In this document: positions 8,187 through 16,636 of the stretch, in pieces
Layout: each line of letters opens with the position of its first letter
How positions within the stretch are numbered: the first letter of the stretch is position 1
Assembly (NCBI GenBank): GCA_947165435.1
Contig: CAMVAI010000019.1
Span: 1-44,923, forward strand
Reading direction: 5' to 3'
Length of the DNA stretch: 44,923 nucleotides
Source of the DNA: an uncultured Prevotella sp.
GTDB lineage: Bacteria; Bacteroidota; Bacteroidia; Bacteroidales; Bacteroidaceae
Program-made: the position numbers and the translations under genes
Notes under the pieces: model-generated
Database searches by the model: none
Told to the model about the DNA's origin: nothing
Seen by the model: the letters and a program-made list of their open reading frames with translations, nothing else

Positions 8187-9224
8187 CTATATCAGCGGCA
8201 TGCCTAAACGGCGGCACTCCTGGCGCATGTCGTCAGGCCAGATAGAGGCCTGAATCTCGCCAATGTGCCCCTTGTGCAGCAGTACCATACACAGACGGCT
8301 CTGACCGATACCGCCACCGATGCTCAGCGGCAGTTCGTCGTTGAGCAGCTTCTGGTGGAAATACAGCTGCTCGCGCTCTTCCTGATGCTCAAACTGCAGC
8401 TGGCGCAGCAGCGACTCCTTGTCCACACGGATGCCCATCGATGACAGCTCGAACGAGCGACCCAGGACGGGATACCAGATCAGGATGTCGCCGTTCAGCC
8501 CGGCAAGGCCGTTCTCGCCCATCGTTGACCAGTCGTCGTAGTCGGGGGCGCGTCCGTCGTGTTTCTCGCCGTTCGACAACTTGCCGCCTATACCTATTAT
8601 AAATACGGCTCCGTATTGTTGGCAGATGGCATCCTCGCGCTCCTTGGGCGTCTTGTCAGGATACATCTGCAGCAGTTCCTCGGCATGGATGAAGTGAATC
8701 TTCTCAGGCAGGAAGGGCTTCAGCTGCGAATAGGTCTCGCAGGTCAGATACTCCGTGCGGCGGATGGCGGCATAGATGCGCTCCACGACATTCTTCAGGT
8801 AGCCGACGGTGCGCTGCTCGCGGGTAATCACGGCTTCCCAGTCCCACTGGTCCACATAGAGCGAGTGCAGGTTGTCCAGCTCCTCGTCGGCACGGATGGC
8901 ATTCATGTCGGTATAGATGCCGTAGCCGGGGTCTATCTTGTATTCGGCCAGCGACAAACGCTTCCATTTTGCCAGCGAGTGGACCACCTCGGCACGGGCG
9001 TCGCCCAAGTCCTTGATGGGGAACGTGACGGCACGCTCCACACCGTTCAGGTCGTCGTTGATGCCCAGCCCCTGGAGCACGAACAGCGGGGCCGTCACGC
9101 GGCGCAGGCGCAGCTCGGTAGATAGGTTCTGCTGGAAGAATTCCTTAATCAGTTTGATGCCCTGCTCGGTCTGTTTCGTGTCTAACAGCGAGCGGTAGTC
9201 TATGGGTTTAATCAGTTGACTCAT
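8187..9224 (-). CDS. asnA: aspartate--ammonia ligase (asparagine synthetase A)
   Basis: This 345-residue enzyme makes asparagine from aspartate, ammonia and ATP. It has the aminoacyl-tRNA-synthetase-like class II fold of AsnA: the N-terminal region LKPIDYRSLLDTKQTE-like start, the RVTAPLFV segment, the WDWEAVI stretch, and the C-terminal SIGGGIGQSRLCM loop. Length is slightly over the roughly 330 residues of the E. coli enzyme, as is usual in Bacteroidetes. It is a single-gene unit with its own promoter. Confidence 0.95.
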   Translation of the reverse strand: MSQLIKPIDYRSLLDTKQTEQGIKLIKEFFQQNLSTELRLRRVTAPLFVLQGLGINDDLNGVERAVTFPIKDLGDARAEVVHSLAKWKRLSLAEYKIDPGYGIYTDMNAIRADEELDNLHSLYVDQWDWEAVITREQRTVGYLKNVVERIYAAIRRTEYLTCETYSQLKPFLPEKIHFIHAEELLQMYPDKTPKEREDAICQQYGAVFIIGIGGKLSNGEKHDGRAPDYDDWSTMGENGLAGLNGDILIWYPVLGRSFELSSMGIRVDKESLLRQLQFEHQEEREQLYFHQKLLNDELPLSIGGGIGQSRLCMVLLHKGHIGEIQASIWPDDMRQECRRLGMPLI

Positions 9225-9306
9225 CTTGATGATTTCCTGTTTCGTTTATTTGTTATTCTCTGTTTGTTCTTCTCGCTTGTTCCTCGTTGTTTACGATTTG
9301 CGACTG

Positions 9307-9336
9307 CAAAGGTACTACTTTTCTGCTATCCGGCAA
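9307..9336 (-). promoter_or_regulatory. promoter of asnA
   Basis: On the minus strand TTG (9334-9336) is followed after 19 nt by TACCTTTG (9307-9314). The -7 box lies about 80 nt upstream of the asnA start, so the message has a leader of some 75 nt. Confidence 0.6.
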
Positions 9337-9441
9337 GGAAAATAACGGAAAATTTTGCAAAATGACACCGATTTTTCCGTTTTGCTTTCATTCTGCATCC
9401 TGAAGGCAGCTTGCTACCGCTCTTATTTATCCTGTCGTCGG

Positions 9442-9566
9442 CCTGCCGTCATTCCTTCTGCATCCGCCGTCATTCCTTCTGCATCCTGCCGTCATTCCTT
9501 CTGCATCCCGCCGTCATTCCTTCTGCATCCCGCCGTCATTCCTTCTGCATCCTGCCGTCATTCCTT
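9442..9566. repeat. 22-nt minisatellite, six units
   Basis: Five full units and one partial unit of CCTGCCGTCATTCCTTCTGC plus AT follow head to tail; the second unit is 21 nt long, the others 22. Units differ only at the second and third bases. The array lies between the asnA promoter and the tRNA-Arg promoter, and a degenerate half unit is visible just upstream (TTCTGCATCCTGAAGG). The open frame through it is an artefact of the repeat. Confidence 0.9.
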
Positions 9567-9596
9567 AAAAGAATATAATTCTGCTCCATTTCTTGC

Positions 9597-9625
9597 TTGT
9601 TTTTCGACAAAATATTGTATCTTTG
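9597..9625 (+). promoter_or_regulatory. promoter of tRNA-Arg
   Basis: TTG at 9597-9599 and TATCTTTG at 9618-9625 form a Bacteroidetes-type promoter with an 18-nt spacer. The tRNA begins 30 nt downstream. Confidence 0.6.
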
Positions 9626-9655
9626 CATCCGTTTTACGTGATAACACGTGACAAC

Positions 9656-9729
9656 GGTCCCGTAGCTTAGCTGAATAGAGCGTCAGATTCCGGTTCTGAA
9701 GGTCTTGGGTTTGAATCCCAACGGGATCA
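9656..9729 (+). tRNA. tRNA-Arg (anticodon CCG)
   Basis: The 74-nt sequence folds into a full cloverleaf. The acceptor stem is GGTCCCG with CGGGATC, the D arm is GCTT with GAGC, the anticodon stem is TCAGA with TCTGA around the loop TTCCGGT, and the T stem is TTGGG with CCCAA around TTTGAAT. The anticodon is CCG, decoding CGG. The discriminator is A at 9729 and CCA is not encoded. An AT-rich island begins directly downstream, which fits use of the tRNA 3' end as an integration target. Confidence 0.95.
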
Positions 9730-9734
9730 CACAG

Positions 9735-9782
9735 CGAAAATATCGAGAAACTCCCATAAATAAAGGGTTTCTCGATATTTCG
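9735..9782 (+). terminator. hairpin downstream of tRNA-Arg, probable terminator
   Basis: The arms CGAAAATATCGAGAAAC and GTTTCTCGATATTTCG pair almost perfectly around CTCCCATAAATAAAGG, of which CCC and GGG can also pair. The T-tract after the stem is short. It lies 6 nt past the tRNA and can end the tRNA transcript. Confidence 0.6.
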
Positions 9783-9839
9783 TATAAGGAAATCAGAGTT
9801 CCATTTTTGGTTCTCATTTCCAAATTTGAGCCCCGAAAT

Positions 9840-9929
9840 CGCCGCAAAAAAGCCGCAAAAAGGGCCCTAAAATAGAGAATCGCCGCAAAATCGCCGCAAA
9901 AAACATGGTCGAAATTGACGCAAAAAAAA
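9840..9929. repeat. CGCCGCAAAA direct repeats next to tRNA-Arg
   Basis: Five close copies of the motif (C)GCCGCAAAA or GACGCAAAA occur near 9840, 9852, 9881, 9892 and 9918. They lie between a tRNA gene and an AT-rich island, where tyrosine-recombinase elements of Bacteroidetes carry arm-type sites. No integrase gene is present, so this would be a relic. The functional reading is inference; the repeats are seen directly. Confidence 0.5.
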
Positions 9930-9979
9930 GACCCGATGAAGGCTTATATATATGACGCAAGAATTGGTTCTGGTATTAA

Positions 9980-10144
9980 CAATTTAAAAAGGTTTATCAA
10001 AATGGCAACCATTTCTATTACGAAATTGCAGATGTCTATATCACCAAAGACTTCTCCATTATCAACGACAACAACTTCAAGTTGCTTGACAAGGTGTTCA
10101 ACCTCACCAAGTCGAAAAGAGGCAGAAAGCCCAAGAAACAGTAA
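9980..10144 (+). pseudogene. C-terminal gene fragment without a start codon
   Basis: From the stop at 9977-9979 to the stop at 10142-10144 one frame encodes about 54 residues, including NHFYYEIADVYITKDF and the basic tail SKRGRKPKKQ. No start codon is available before the conserved-looking part. The composition is that of a real protein end rather than a shadow frame. I do not recognise the family. It is most simply the surviving 3' end of a gene lost from the left end of the island. Confidence 0.4.
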
Positions 10145-10177
10145 GTTGCCTAGCGTACCCACCTGCTCTATAAAAAA

Positions 10178-10214
10178 CCAATCCCCACACTTTAAAACTT
10201 GGTGTGGGGATTGG
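10178..10214 (-). terminator. intrinsic terminator of the RhuM gene
   Basis: A perfect 13-bp stem CCAATCCCCACAC / GTGTGGGGATTGG with an 11-nt loop lies 10 nt past the stop of the leftward RhuM gene. On the minus strand it is followed by TTTTTTA, which makes it a textbook intrinsic terminator in that direction. Confidence 0.85.
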
Positions 10215-10224
10215 TCTTACGTGG

Positions 10225-11601
10225 TTATTTGCCTAAATTTTCTATCAGTTTGTCAAAGTCTGAGAGGAAAGTCTGGTCTTGGATCCTCCAGAATTTCTCA
10301 TACTCCCCCAACGCTTTGGCTTCAGCTTCCTCATGGGTCACGGAACCTGCATCGGGCAGGATGTCTGCATCCGATACTTTCAAATAATGCTCCAACACCT
10401 GTTTCCATTCAGCCATCGTTGTCAAGACATGCCGCCTCGCCCTTCGCTCTGCAATTTCGAGGAAAGCCGTCGTCAGCAAGTTCAGTTCATCCACCTCCTT
10501 CTCTGAAAGATAGTTCTTGGCTATCGTCACATCACTTTTAACAACTCTGCCATCAGGTGCATTCTTCCACGTCATCAGTCCCATGTGAGGTTTCTCCGCA
10601 TCAGCACGGTCATAGACGATTTCTGCAGCCGTCTGGTGAGTCACGGCATAGTGCATCATATTCTGTACAGTCTTATAGAAGGTACGTGTTATCTCACTAT
10701 TCTTGTCATAGTCGCTGCTGCACTCGGCATAGATGTCCGTTATCTTCTGATAGTAACGACGCTCTGATGTACGTATCTCACGGATGCGATCCAGCAACTC
10801 CTCAAAGTAGTCAGCCCCAAAGGGATTCTTGCCTTTCAGACGTTCATCGTCCATCACAAAACCCTTGATGATATACTCCTTCAAAACCTCTCGTGCCCAG
10901 ATGCGAAATTGGGTCGCCTCGTAACTATTCACCCGATAACCAACCGCAATAATCGCATCCAGATTATAAAGCAGAACGCCCTGTTCATCGCAATTGTCCG
11001 ACGGATTCAAAATTTTTTTGATTGCTGTGGACAATTGCAATTCTCCCGTATCATTGATTTGTAGCAAATGATAACTGATATCTTGTATTGTCACGTTGAA
11101 CAACTCTGACATTCGTTTCTGGGACAGCCAAAAGGTTTCCTGACTGAAAAGCACGTTCACATTCACCTTACCTGTGCTCGAACGATATATTAACACATTA
11201 CCTTCAACGCTTGTAGCCAGCTCCTGAGCGTTCATCTTGTTGGTGAAATATTCCTTGGCAGCCTTCACAATAGGCTTCTTCTGGTCAGCGTTCAAAGCTA
11301 TTGCCACACAGGCAGTTCTTGACAGTCTGATGGATTTCACTTGTCGATAGCCACCGTTATTCAGTTGCGCCATCTCCTCTATCTCCACCATGTGCTCCTT
11401 CAAATCTAAGCCCTTCTCTTGCTGCAGGAAGGTGGCAACCTTGTCCATCAACCGTTCGAAGTTCCAGTACTTCTGGTAACCCATGAGTCGAGCTAACTTG
11501 CGCGAGTTCCACCACTCACGACCTTCACCATCCGTCTCTTTGATCGCCTCAAAGGGCGATTGCATCTCTTCCGGATCAAACAGCGTGTTTTCTTCTTTCA
11601 T
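10225..11601 (-). CDS. RhuM-family protein with a DinD/Bro-N-like N-terminal domain
   Basis: The protein has 458 residues in two parts. Residues 1 to about 130 resemble the DinD and Bro-N (phage antirepressor) fold, with EWWNSRKLARLMGYQKYWNF and SRTACVAIALNADQKKP. The remainder is a RhuM domain, starting near GNVLIYRSSTGKVNVNV and including FWLSQKRMSELFNV and YRVNSYEATQFRIWA. RhuM proteins are often found beside restriction-modification loci but their biochemical role is not established. It ends at a strong terminator and follows a 51-codon Bro-N-like fragment. Low GC compared with housekeeping genes points to horizontal acquisition. Confidence 0.8.
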   Translation of the reverse strand: MKEENTLFDPEEMQSPFEAIKETDGEGREWWNSRKLARLMGYQKYWNFERLMDKVATFLQQEKGLDLKEHMVEIEEMAQLNNGGYRQVKSIRLSRTACVAIALNADQKKPIVKAAKEYFTNKMNAQELATSVEGNVLIYRSSTGKVNVNVLFSQETFWLSQKRMSELFNVTIQDISYHLLQINDTGELQLSTAIKKILNPSDNCDEQGVLLYNLDAIIAVGYRVNSYEATQFRIWAREVLKEYIIKGFVMDDERLKGKNPFGADYFEELLDRIREIRTSERRYYQKITDIYAECSSDYDKNSEITRTFYKTVQNMMHYAVTHQTAAEIVYDRADAEKPHMGLMTWKNAPDGRVVKSDVTIAKNYLSEKEVDELNLLTTAFLEIAERRARRHVLTTMAEWKQVLEHYLKVSDADILPDAGSVTHEEAEAKALGEYEKFWRIQDQTFLSDFDKLIENLGK

Positions 11602-11638
11602 ATCCGTATTCCATTATTCATGATAATGTTTTAATTAC

Positions 11639-11794
11639 TCACGAATGGATCAGAAGAACCGTCCCGGTGAGTTTTTTCACATAATCATCTTCATCATTGA
11701 TGCTACGTAAAATGCCTGTACCACTTATGTGCTCCTCGTTCCATACGGCCCGCACCACTCTGTTGTCGATAAAGCGTATTGACTTCTTGCTCAT
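11639..11794 (-). pseudogene. 51-codon Bro-N-like fragment
   Basis: An ATG at 11792-11794 preceded by AAAGGAGATAAT opens a 51-codon frame. Residues such as SIRFIDNRVVRAVWNEEH and SINDEDDYVK match the usual beginning of Bro-N antirepressor-like proteins, but the conserved middle and end of that domain are missing and the tail KLTGTVLLIHS looks unrelated. The good ribosome-binding site suggests it may still be translated. It is most likely an internally deleted or truncated gene; a functional micro-protein cannot be ruled out. Confidence 0.45.
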
Positions 11795-11824
11795 ATTATC
11801 TCCTTTATGAAATAGCCCCTTTTT

Positions 11825-11879
11825 GAGTTACCCACTAAGTATATTATAGTTACCCACTGCCTTGTCAGAGTTAACCATT
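11825..11879 (-). promoter_or_regulatory. three phased AGTGGGTAACT direct repeats
   Basis: Copies on the plus strand begin at 11825 (GAGTTACCCACT), 11847 (TAGTTACCCACT) and 11868 (GAGTTAACCATT), spaced 22 and 21 nt, two helical turns. They lie 30-85 nt upstream of the Bro-N-like fragment and the RhuM gene. The spacing is typical of a protein-binding array, but no -7 box is seen nearby. The rest of the 11795-11980 gap shows nothing else. Confidence 0.45.
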
Positions 11880-11980
11880 AACTTCTTTTTCCTATCGACT
11901 TGCCTAACTTTCATTATTCTGAGTATCTACAAATTTGGCCATTCATGAGGAAAAGCCAATGTCCTTCTCATTCATTTATT

Positions 11981-14578
11981 TTAGTCAAGTAAACTCTCAA
12001 AATCTTTTCTGAACTCATCGCGTCTTTTGTTTCTGTTATAGAAGTGGAAACCTCTTATTCTATAATCTGTGTTATCAGCAAAAGTAATCACAGGAATTCC
12101 CAATTTCTCTATATCAAGCAAAAATTCTTCTTTCCATATATCGTTGGCAATATACCCATCACCCTTAGGTTCTATGAAAATCTGAATTTGTTCGTTCCTG
12201 TCATCAGATTGCTTTCGTTTTAAGAAAAGAATATAATCTGGCTCAAAAAGCCGACCTCCGTTGAACGAATAGGTAGCTAATTCTTTCTCCCCCTCATTTC
12301 TTACCAGATACACTTCGCTATATGCCGTTTGTAAATCATCATAATATCTCTTAAAGGCTGCAACGAAAGCTTTTTCTTCTGGAGTTCCGTAGTTGTCCGT
12401 GAAAACATACCAGTCTTCTTTCCTTAGATCGAGCCGGATAGCCGCATCAACACTCATATCGCCTTGAGAAATTCCAACACCATCAGCACTTGGATTCGTA
12501 TAGTTCAACACTCGATCGCGAATAACATTACAAAGCTTTTTCGTTGTAAATTCCTTCGTTCCCTCGTATTGTATCTCAATTTGTGAAACATAATTGGCGA
12601 TGTCTTTGACAAATAGCCAAACAGCTTTCGAAATTAAGTCAATCGTAATGTCCTCTTTTTCCAGTTTTGAGCAAATCGTAATAATAGCATTACCCAGGTA
12701 GCTATCCGACAATAAGAATTCTCTTATTGATTGCAAAGCTGGGAAAAATGTCTTTAACGTGTTAAATGCTAATGAAGTATTTCTTCTAATAGCCTTATGC
12801 AGAATACCATAATTGATTTCTGCAATTTCTTTGACGGTAAAGCTGTTGTATTTAAGGTCTGAAGCAGGGCCACTGTCTTCTATCTTCTCCGCAAAAAGGT
12901 CATATACGCCTTGCACTCCTGTCCTCATATAATAAATACGTTCTGCTTTTTGTGCATCTGGAATAGAATGTATATGTTCGCGTCCGATTTCTTTACGTGA
13001 GTTCACAAAAACCAAGCCTTCTTTATAAAAAGCTGTCTGTTTAAAAGAATCTTTTACGAATAGTTCACGCTGAACTGCTCTATCAGGAATAGCACCTGAT
13101 TCTCTAAGTGATTTGTTAAGACGACTAATATATTGACTTTCATTTATACAATGATACAACAAAGTCTCACAGATGCGCATAGAATTATTAATTTCATTAT
13201 CATATTTCCTTCTATACTTGTCTTTTTTCTCTCTTGTCACAAATGGACAATATCTTGCGCCACGCCCTATTAACTGTGCCTCTGCATTTGTGTCTTTTAT
13301 GCTACCAACAGTTTCTGACATTCTAACAATGTCAAACAAATTTAGTACGTCCCATCCTTCATTCAACTTGTCAACAGCGAAAACGACTCTATACGGATTT
13401 GCCCTTTCTTCAAGAGAATTCAGCAATAATTGGTTTTTGTCAGCATCCTTCTCCTCGTTAGCAGAGATGCAATGTTCTTTGCCAAACTCATGTCGTATTT
13501 CTAATGCCAATGAGTCCGCACTTATGCCATTTTGTGCAAAATAATCTTTAGCTTGCTTCATCCATTCGTTTTCGAATGATAAAAATACGCGTGAAATATC
13601 TGCACCTGTAAGATTGTTTATTATCTCACAGAACTTCGTAAAATTAGCTTTACTCTCATTTATTGTTTTAGATTTAAGCATTAATACAGGCTTGATATCA
13701 AGGCCTTCTCTCTGAAACAACTTTAGTCGGAATTGGCTCATTATTGCAGCTATTAATGCCCTATCCATAGGACTACTATCACTGAAAGACATACTATAAA
13801 TATCTTTCGAATATTTGTCTTCACGATATTTTATGAGTGAGTAGTCAAAAATGACTTTGTCTTCATACTTATTCTGAAGCAAAGGGTTGTTCTCAAATTT
13901 GCAAGTTGCCGTAAATTCAAGCAACAAATTATCTTCATTTGCATTTAAAATTTTCGAGATACTCACTTCCCACTGCCTATTATCTTCTTTGTCATCTTTG
14001 CTCAGAGTGGCAGCATTCAAATGATGAGCCTCGTCTGAAATCATAACTATCTTGTGACGTTTGAAGTCATCTATAGAAACAGAATTCTCCCGTACATCAA
14101 ATAAATCTCCGTGCAGTTTCTGAATGCTGACAAAACAGATATTGATACCATCAGGATTGCTACTGTCAAAGTTATCCACTTCACTTATAGGAATTCTTAT
14201 TCCATCTATTTGTAAGTCTGGATTGAATTGGTATTTGGGTGATGCCGTGTTTAAGAAATTTTCCTTTGTCTTCTTTATGATGATATTTCGGTTTACAAAG
14301 AAAAGGAAATTCCGATACCCTTGTTTATATAAATAGGTTATCAGTCCCGCCATAATCAGAGTCTTACCGCTACCAGTTGCCATGTGAAAAAGCACCTGCC
14401 GGGTAATAGATTTTAATGTAGGCGTTTCGTAATAGGTAATATAATTGCAAAAAGCATTCTCTTGATAGGGACGAAGTTCAAACCTTGGATTGACTCCTTC
14501 TCTAACAAAGGTTGGTAATTCTTTGTAAAAGCCAAAGTCCTTTGCACCCTCAACACGTTGATACAAATAGTTTGCCAT
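11981..14578 (-). CDS. res: type III restriction-modification enzyme, Res subunit
   Basis: This 865-residue protein is the ATP-dependent translocase and nuclease of a type III system. It has the helicase motifs ATGSGKT (67-73), SDEAHH (181-186), EFTATC and QLIGRGAR near residue 435. A C-terminal PD-(D/E)XK nuclease core is visible as FEPDYIL followed by FIEPKG near residues 775-810, so cleavage capacity seems intact. Type III Res works only in complex with Mod, cutting about 25 bp beyond a site met in inverted pairs. It starts 5 nt after the mod stop. The gene is AT-rich relative to the flanking chromosome. Confidence 0.92.
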   Translation of the reverse strand: MANYLYQRVEGAKDFGFYKELPTFVREGVNPRFELRPYQENAFCNYITYYETPTLKSITRQVLFHMATGSGKTLIMAGLITYLYKQGYRNFLFFVNRNIIIKKTKENFLNTASPKYQFNPDLQIDGIRIPISEVDNFDSSNPDGINICFVSIQKLHGDLFDVRENSVSIDDFKRHKIVMISDEAHHLNAATLSKDDKEDNRQWEVSISKILNANEDNLLLEFTATCKFENNPLLQNKYEDKVIFDYSLIKYREDKYSKDIYSMSFSDSSPMDRALIAAIMSQFRLKLFQREGLDIKPVLMLKSKTINESKANFTKFCEIINNLTGADISRVFLSFENEWMKQAKDYFAQNGISADSLALEIRHEFGKEHCISANEEKDADKNQLLLNSLEERANPYRVVFAVDKLNEGWDVLNLFDIVRMSETVGSIKDTNAEAQLIGRGARYCPFVTREKKDKYRRKYDNEINNSMRICETLLYHCINESQYISRLNKSLRESGAIPDRAVQRELFVKDSFKQTAFYKEGLVFVNSRKEIGREHIHSIPDAQKAERIYYMRTGVQGVYDLFAEKIEDSGPASDLKYNSFTVKEIAEINYGILHKAIRRNTSLAFNTLKTFFPALQSIREFLLSDSYLGNAIITICSKLEKEDITIDLISKAVWLFVKDIANYVSQIEIQYEGTKEFTTKKLCNVIRDRVLNYTNPSADGVGISQGDMSVDAAIRLDLRKEDWYVFTDNYGTPEEKAFVAAFKRYYDDLQTAYSEVYLVRNEGEKELATYSFNGGRLFEPDYILFLKRKQSDDRNEQIQIFIEPKGDGYIANDIWKEEFLLDIEKLGIPVITFADNTDYRIRGFHFYNRNKRRDEFRKDFESLLD

Positions 14579-14583
14579 TTCCC

Positions 14584-16560
14584 TTATTTCTGCTTGTAAA
14601 AACTACGATTGAAATTCTTCTCCTCATCAGTTATGTCAAACTCACTGTCTTCCATATCCGAAAGATTGACATAGAGCATGTTTTTATCAACCAATTTACA
14701 CATCAATGTCTTTTGGTCATTCAAAGAAAGATTTCTGAATTCATCCACACTCTTATGAATCTCACGGAAGTCAGCGTTATCATTTACATAGCCAGTATTG
14801 AGGATTCCATCAAGTATGGCAACACTCTCTTCACATGTGTTACACTTCTCTATCTGCGTAATAAACTTTTCATTCAGTTCCGCAAGTTTACAATAAACGA
14901 ACGAACCTCCCCCTTGCCAGTTATAGGTTTTAGATATACCGTGGCTATCTCCATTAATGGTATTGATTAGTCGTTGTCGGGTGGTCGTTTCAGTATAATC
15001 CATCTGGTCAACAAGTATAAATTGTCTTCCCATTTTCATAGCAGCGCCACCAGTAGTACCAGAACCTGCAAAGAAATCAAGAACTAAGTCGCCTTCATTA
15101 GTGCATAGTTCCATAATTCTTCCTAAAAGTTTCTCTGGCTTCTTACCTTTTTTGAATTCTACACCTCCTTCATTGTGGAGGTCATTTGGGAGTACGTCAT
15201 CCCAAATGTCGGTAAGTGGTTGAGAGAAGGATTTGTGGCCATCAATATTGATAAGACGGTCTTTGGCAAAGATGATAGCATGCCCATTCACTACATAGTA
15301 ATCATTGGCTTTCTCTCTTGCCATATGATACACCTTTGTCGGATTTTCTAATGATTGCTTTTTGATTTCTTTTATTTCTTCGCCTACAGAATTATCATCA
15401 AGTGTTACCAGCTGCATAATACTATCGGCATGTTTTATAGCAAACTGTTCCAAGGCTTCCTCATAATGTTTCCCATAAAACTTTTTAAGCCCGGATTTTT
15501 TTACTTGCGATTCTCTTGCAAATTCTTCCAGTACTGTAGAGAATTTCCATTGTTCATACGGTTCATCTATATTAATAATATAACTTCCATATCTTTTGTC
15601 GAATCCTTTAGCAGCAAACACTCTATTAGGCTTCCATACAGACGTATCCCTTGAATATATAAGTACATACTCCGCAACATTTACGACACCAGGATTTATC
15701 ACTTTCGCTCCTGTCGCAGATGCTCGACGAACAGTAATGATGTTCTTGCGGTTTTCTTTTCCAAAGATTTCGTCAAGAAGAACAAGAAGATAACCTACTT
15801 CATAGTTATCAACAGACAAAGCTATTGTACCTTCTTTACGTAATAACTGGTATGCTATTTGGAGCCTATTTCGCATAAAACAAAGCCAGGTACTATGGTT
15901 GAATCTGTCATTATAGCCAAAACTATCATTGCCAGTATTATATGGTACATCAATATAAATGAGTTTAACTTTTCCAGCATAACGTTTCAATAGAGAGGAT
16001 ATAACAAGAAGATTATTACCACGTATTATCAAGTTGTCCTTATCTCTAAAGTCTGTTATTAATTCGCCATCAATATGGTCTTTGTCGTAACGTTTTGCTC
16101 CAACAAGTACTTTAGGTGCAAGTAATTTGTCAACTTGGTCAGGGGCAAGAGTCTCGTTATAGAAAACCTCGTCCTTCTTTTGGTCTTCTTTTGTCTGTCC
16201 TCCCTCCAGAATGCAATCTTTGTGAGGGAATATCAATGCGACATCACCTGATGCCGTCAGATAATGCTCATTGTCATCTGACAATCCGATTTTCTTCTCA
16301 TAGCGAGTATATGAATCTGGCAAGAATTCTTTGTTAGAAATTGCCCATCCAAACTTCATCTTATCAAAGACAAGGCATCCCGATTTCGTTTCTGTAAAGA
16401 ATTGACTTCTAATATCCCTATCGTTCAACAACATCTCAATGAGTTCGCTATCCATTTTCATAGCATCCTCAAATACTACATTTTTAAGAACTGTATCTTC
16501 TGTAGATACATATTTAGATTGTTGTCGTAAAACTGATTCTATCTTTGCGTATACATTCAT
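14584..16560 (-). CDS. mod: type III restriction-modification DNA methyltransferase, Mod subunit
   Basis: The 658-residue protein is a beta-class adenine-N6 methyltransferase that gives the system its sequence specificity. Motif IV precedes motif I: IDVPYNTGND at residues 203-212, then DFFAGSGTTGGAAMKMG near residue 497. Motif IV reads DVPY instead of the usual DPPY; the codon was checked on the minus strand and is a clear valine. The target-recognition region lies between the two motifs. I see no simple-sequence tract in the coding region that would suggest phase variation. Co-transcribed with dinD upstream (76-nt gap) and res downstream. Confidence 0.92.
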   Translation of the reverse strand: MNVYAKIESVLRQQSKYVSTEDTVLKNVVFEDAMKMDSELIEMLLNDRDIRSQFFTETKSGCLVFDKMKFGWAISNKEFLPDSYTRYEKKIGLSDDNEHYLTASGDVALIFPHKDCILEGGQTKEDQKKDEVFYNETLAPDQVDKLLAPKVLVGAKRYDKDHIDGELITDFRDKDNLIIRGNNLLVISSLLKRYAGKVKLIYIDVPYNTGNDSFGYNDRFNHSTWLCFMRNRLQIAYQLLRKEGTIALSVDNYEVGYLLVLLDEIFGKENRKNIITVRRASATGAKVINPGVVNVAEYVLIYSRDTSVWKPNRVFAAKGFDKRYGSYIINIDEPYEQWKFSTVLEEFARESQVKKSGLKKFYGKHYEEALEQFAIKHADSIMQLVTLDDNSVGEEIKEIKKQSLENPTKVYHMAREKANDYYVVNGHAIIFAKDRLINIDGHKSFSQPLTDIWDDVLPNDLHNEGGVEFKKGKKPEKLLGRIMELCTNEGDLVLDFFAGSGTTGGAAMKMGRQFILVDQMDYTETTTRQRLINTINGDSHGISKTYNWQGGGSFVYCKLAELNEKFITQIEKCNTCEESVAILDGILNTGYVNDNADFREIHKSVDEFRNLSLNDQKTLMCKLVDKNMLYVNLSDMEDSEFDITDEEKNFNRSFYKQK

Positions 16561-16636
16561 ACCTTGATGCTATTCTATTTATAAACTTACAGGCACAAGT
16601 CCTAATTTGTTAATACTCTCGTTAGCTTTTATTATC

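Noticed and set aside
9442..9566. Possible CRISPR array at the 22-nt repeat
   Set aside because: Units are directly adjacent with no spacers and no cas gene is present; it is a minisatellite.
9355..9651. 98-codon plus-strand frame with repeated SASCRH/PSFLLH segments
   Set aside because: It is produced by the 22-nt minisatellite and overlaps the tRNA promoter; there is no conserved sequence.
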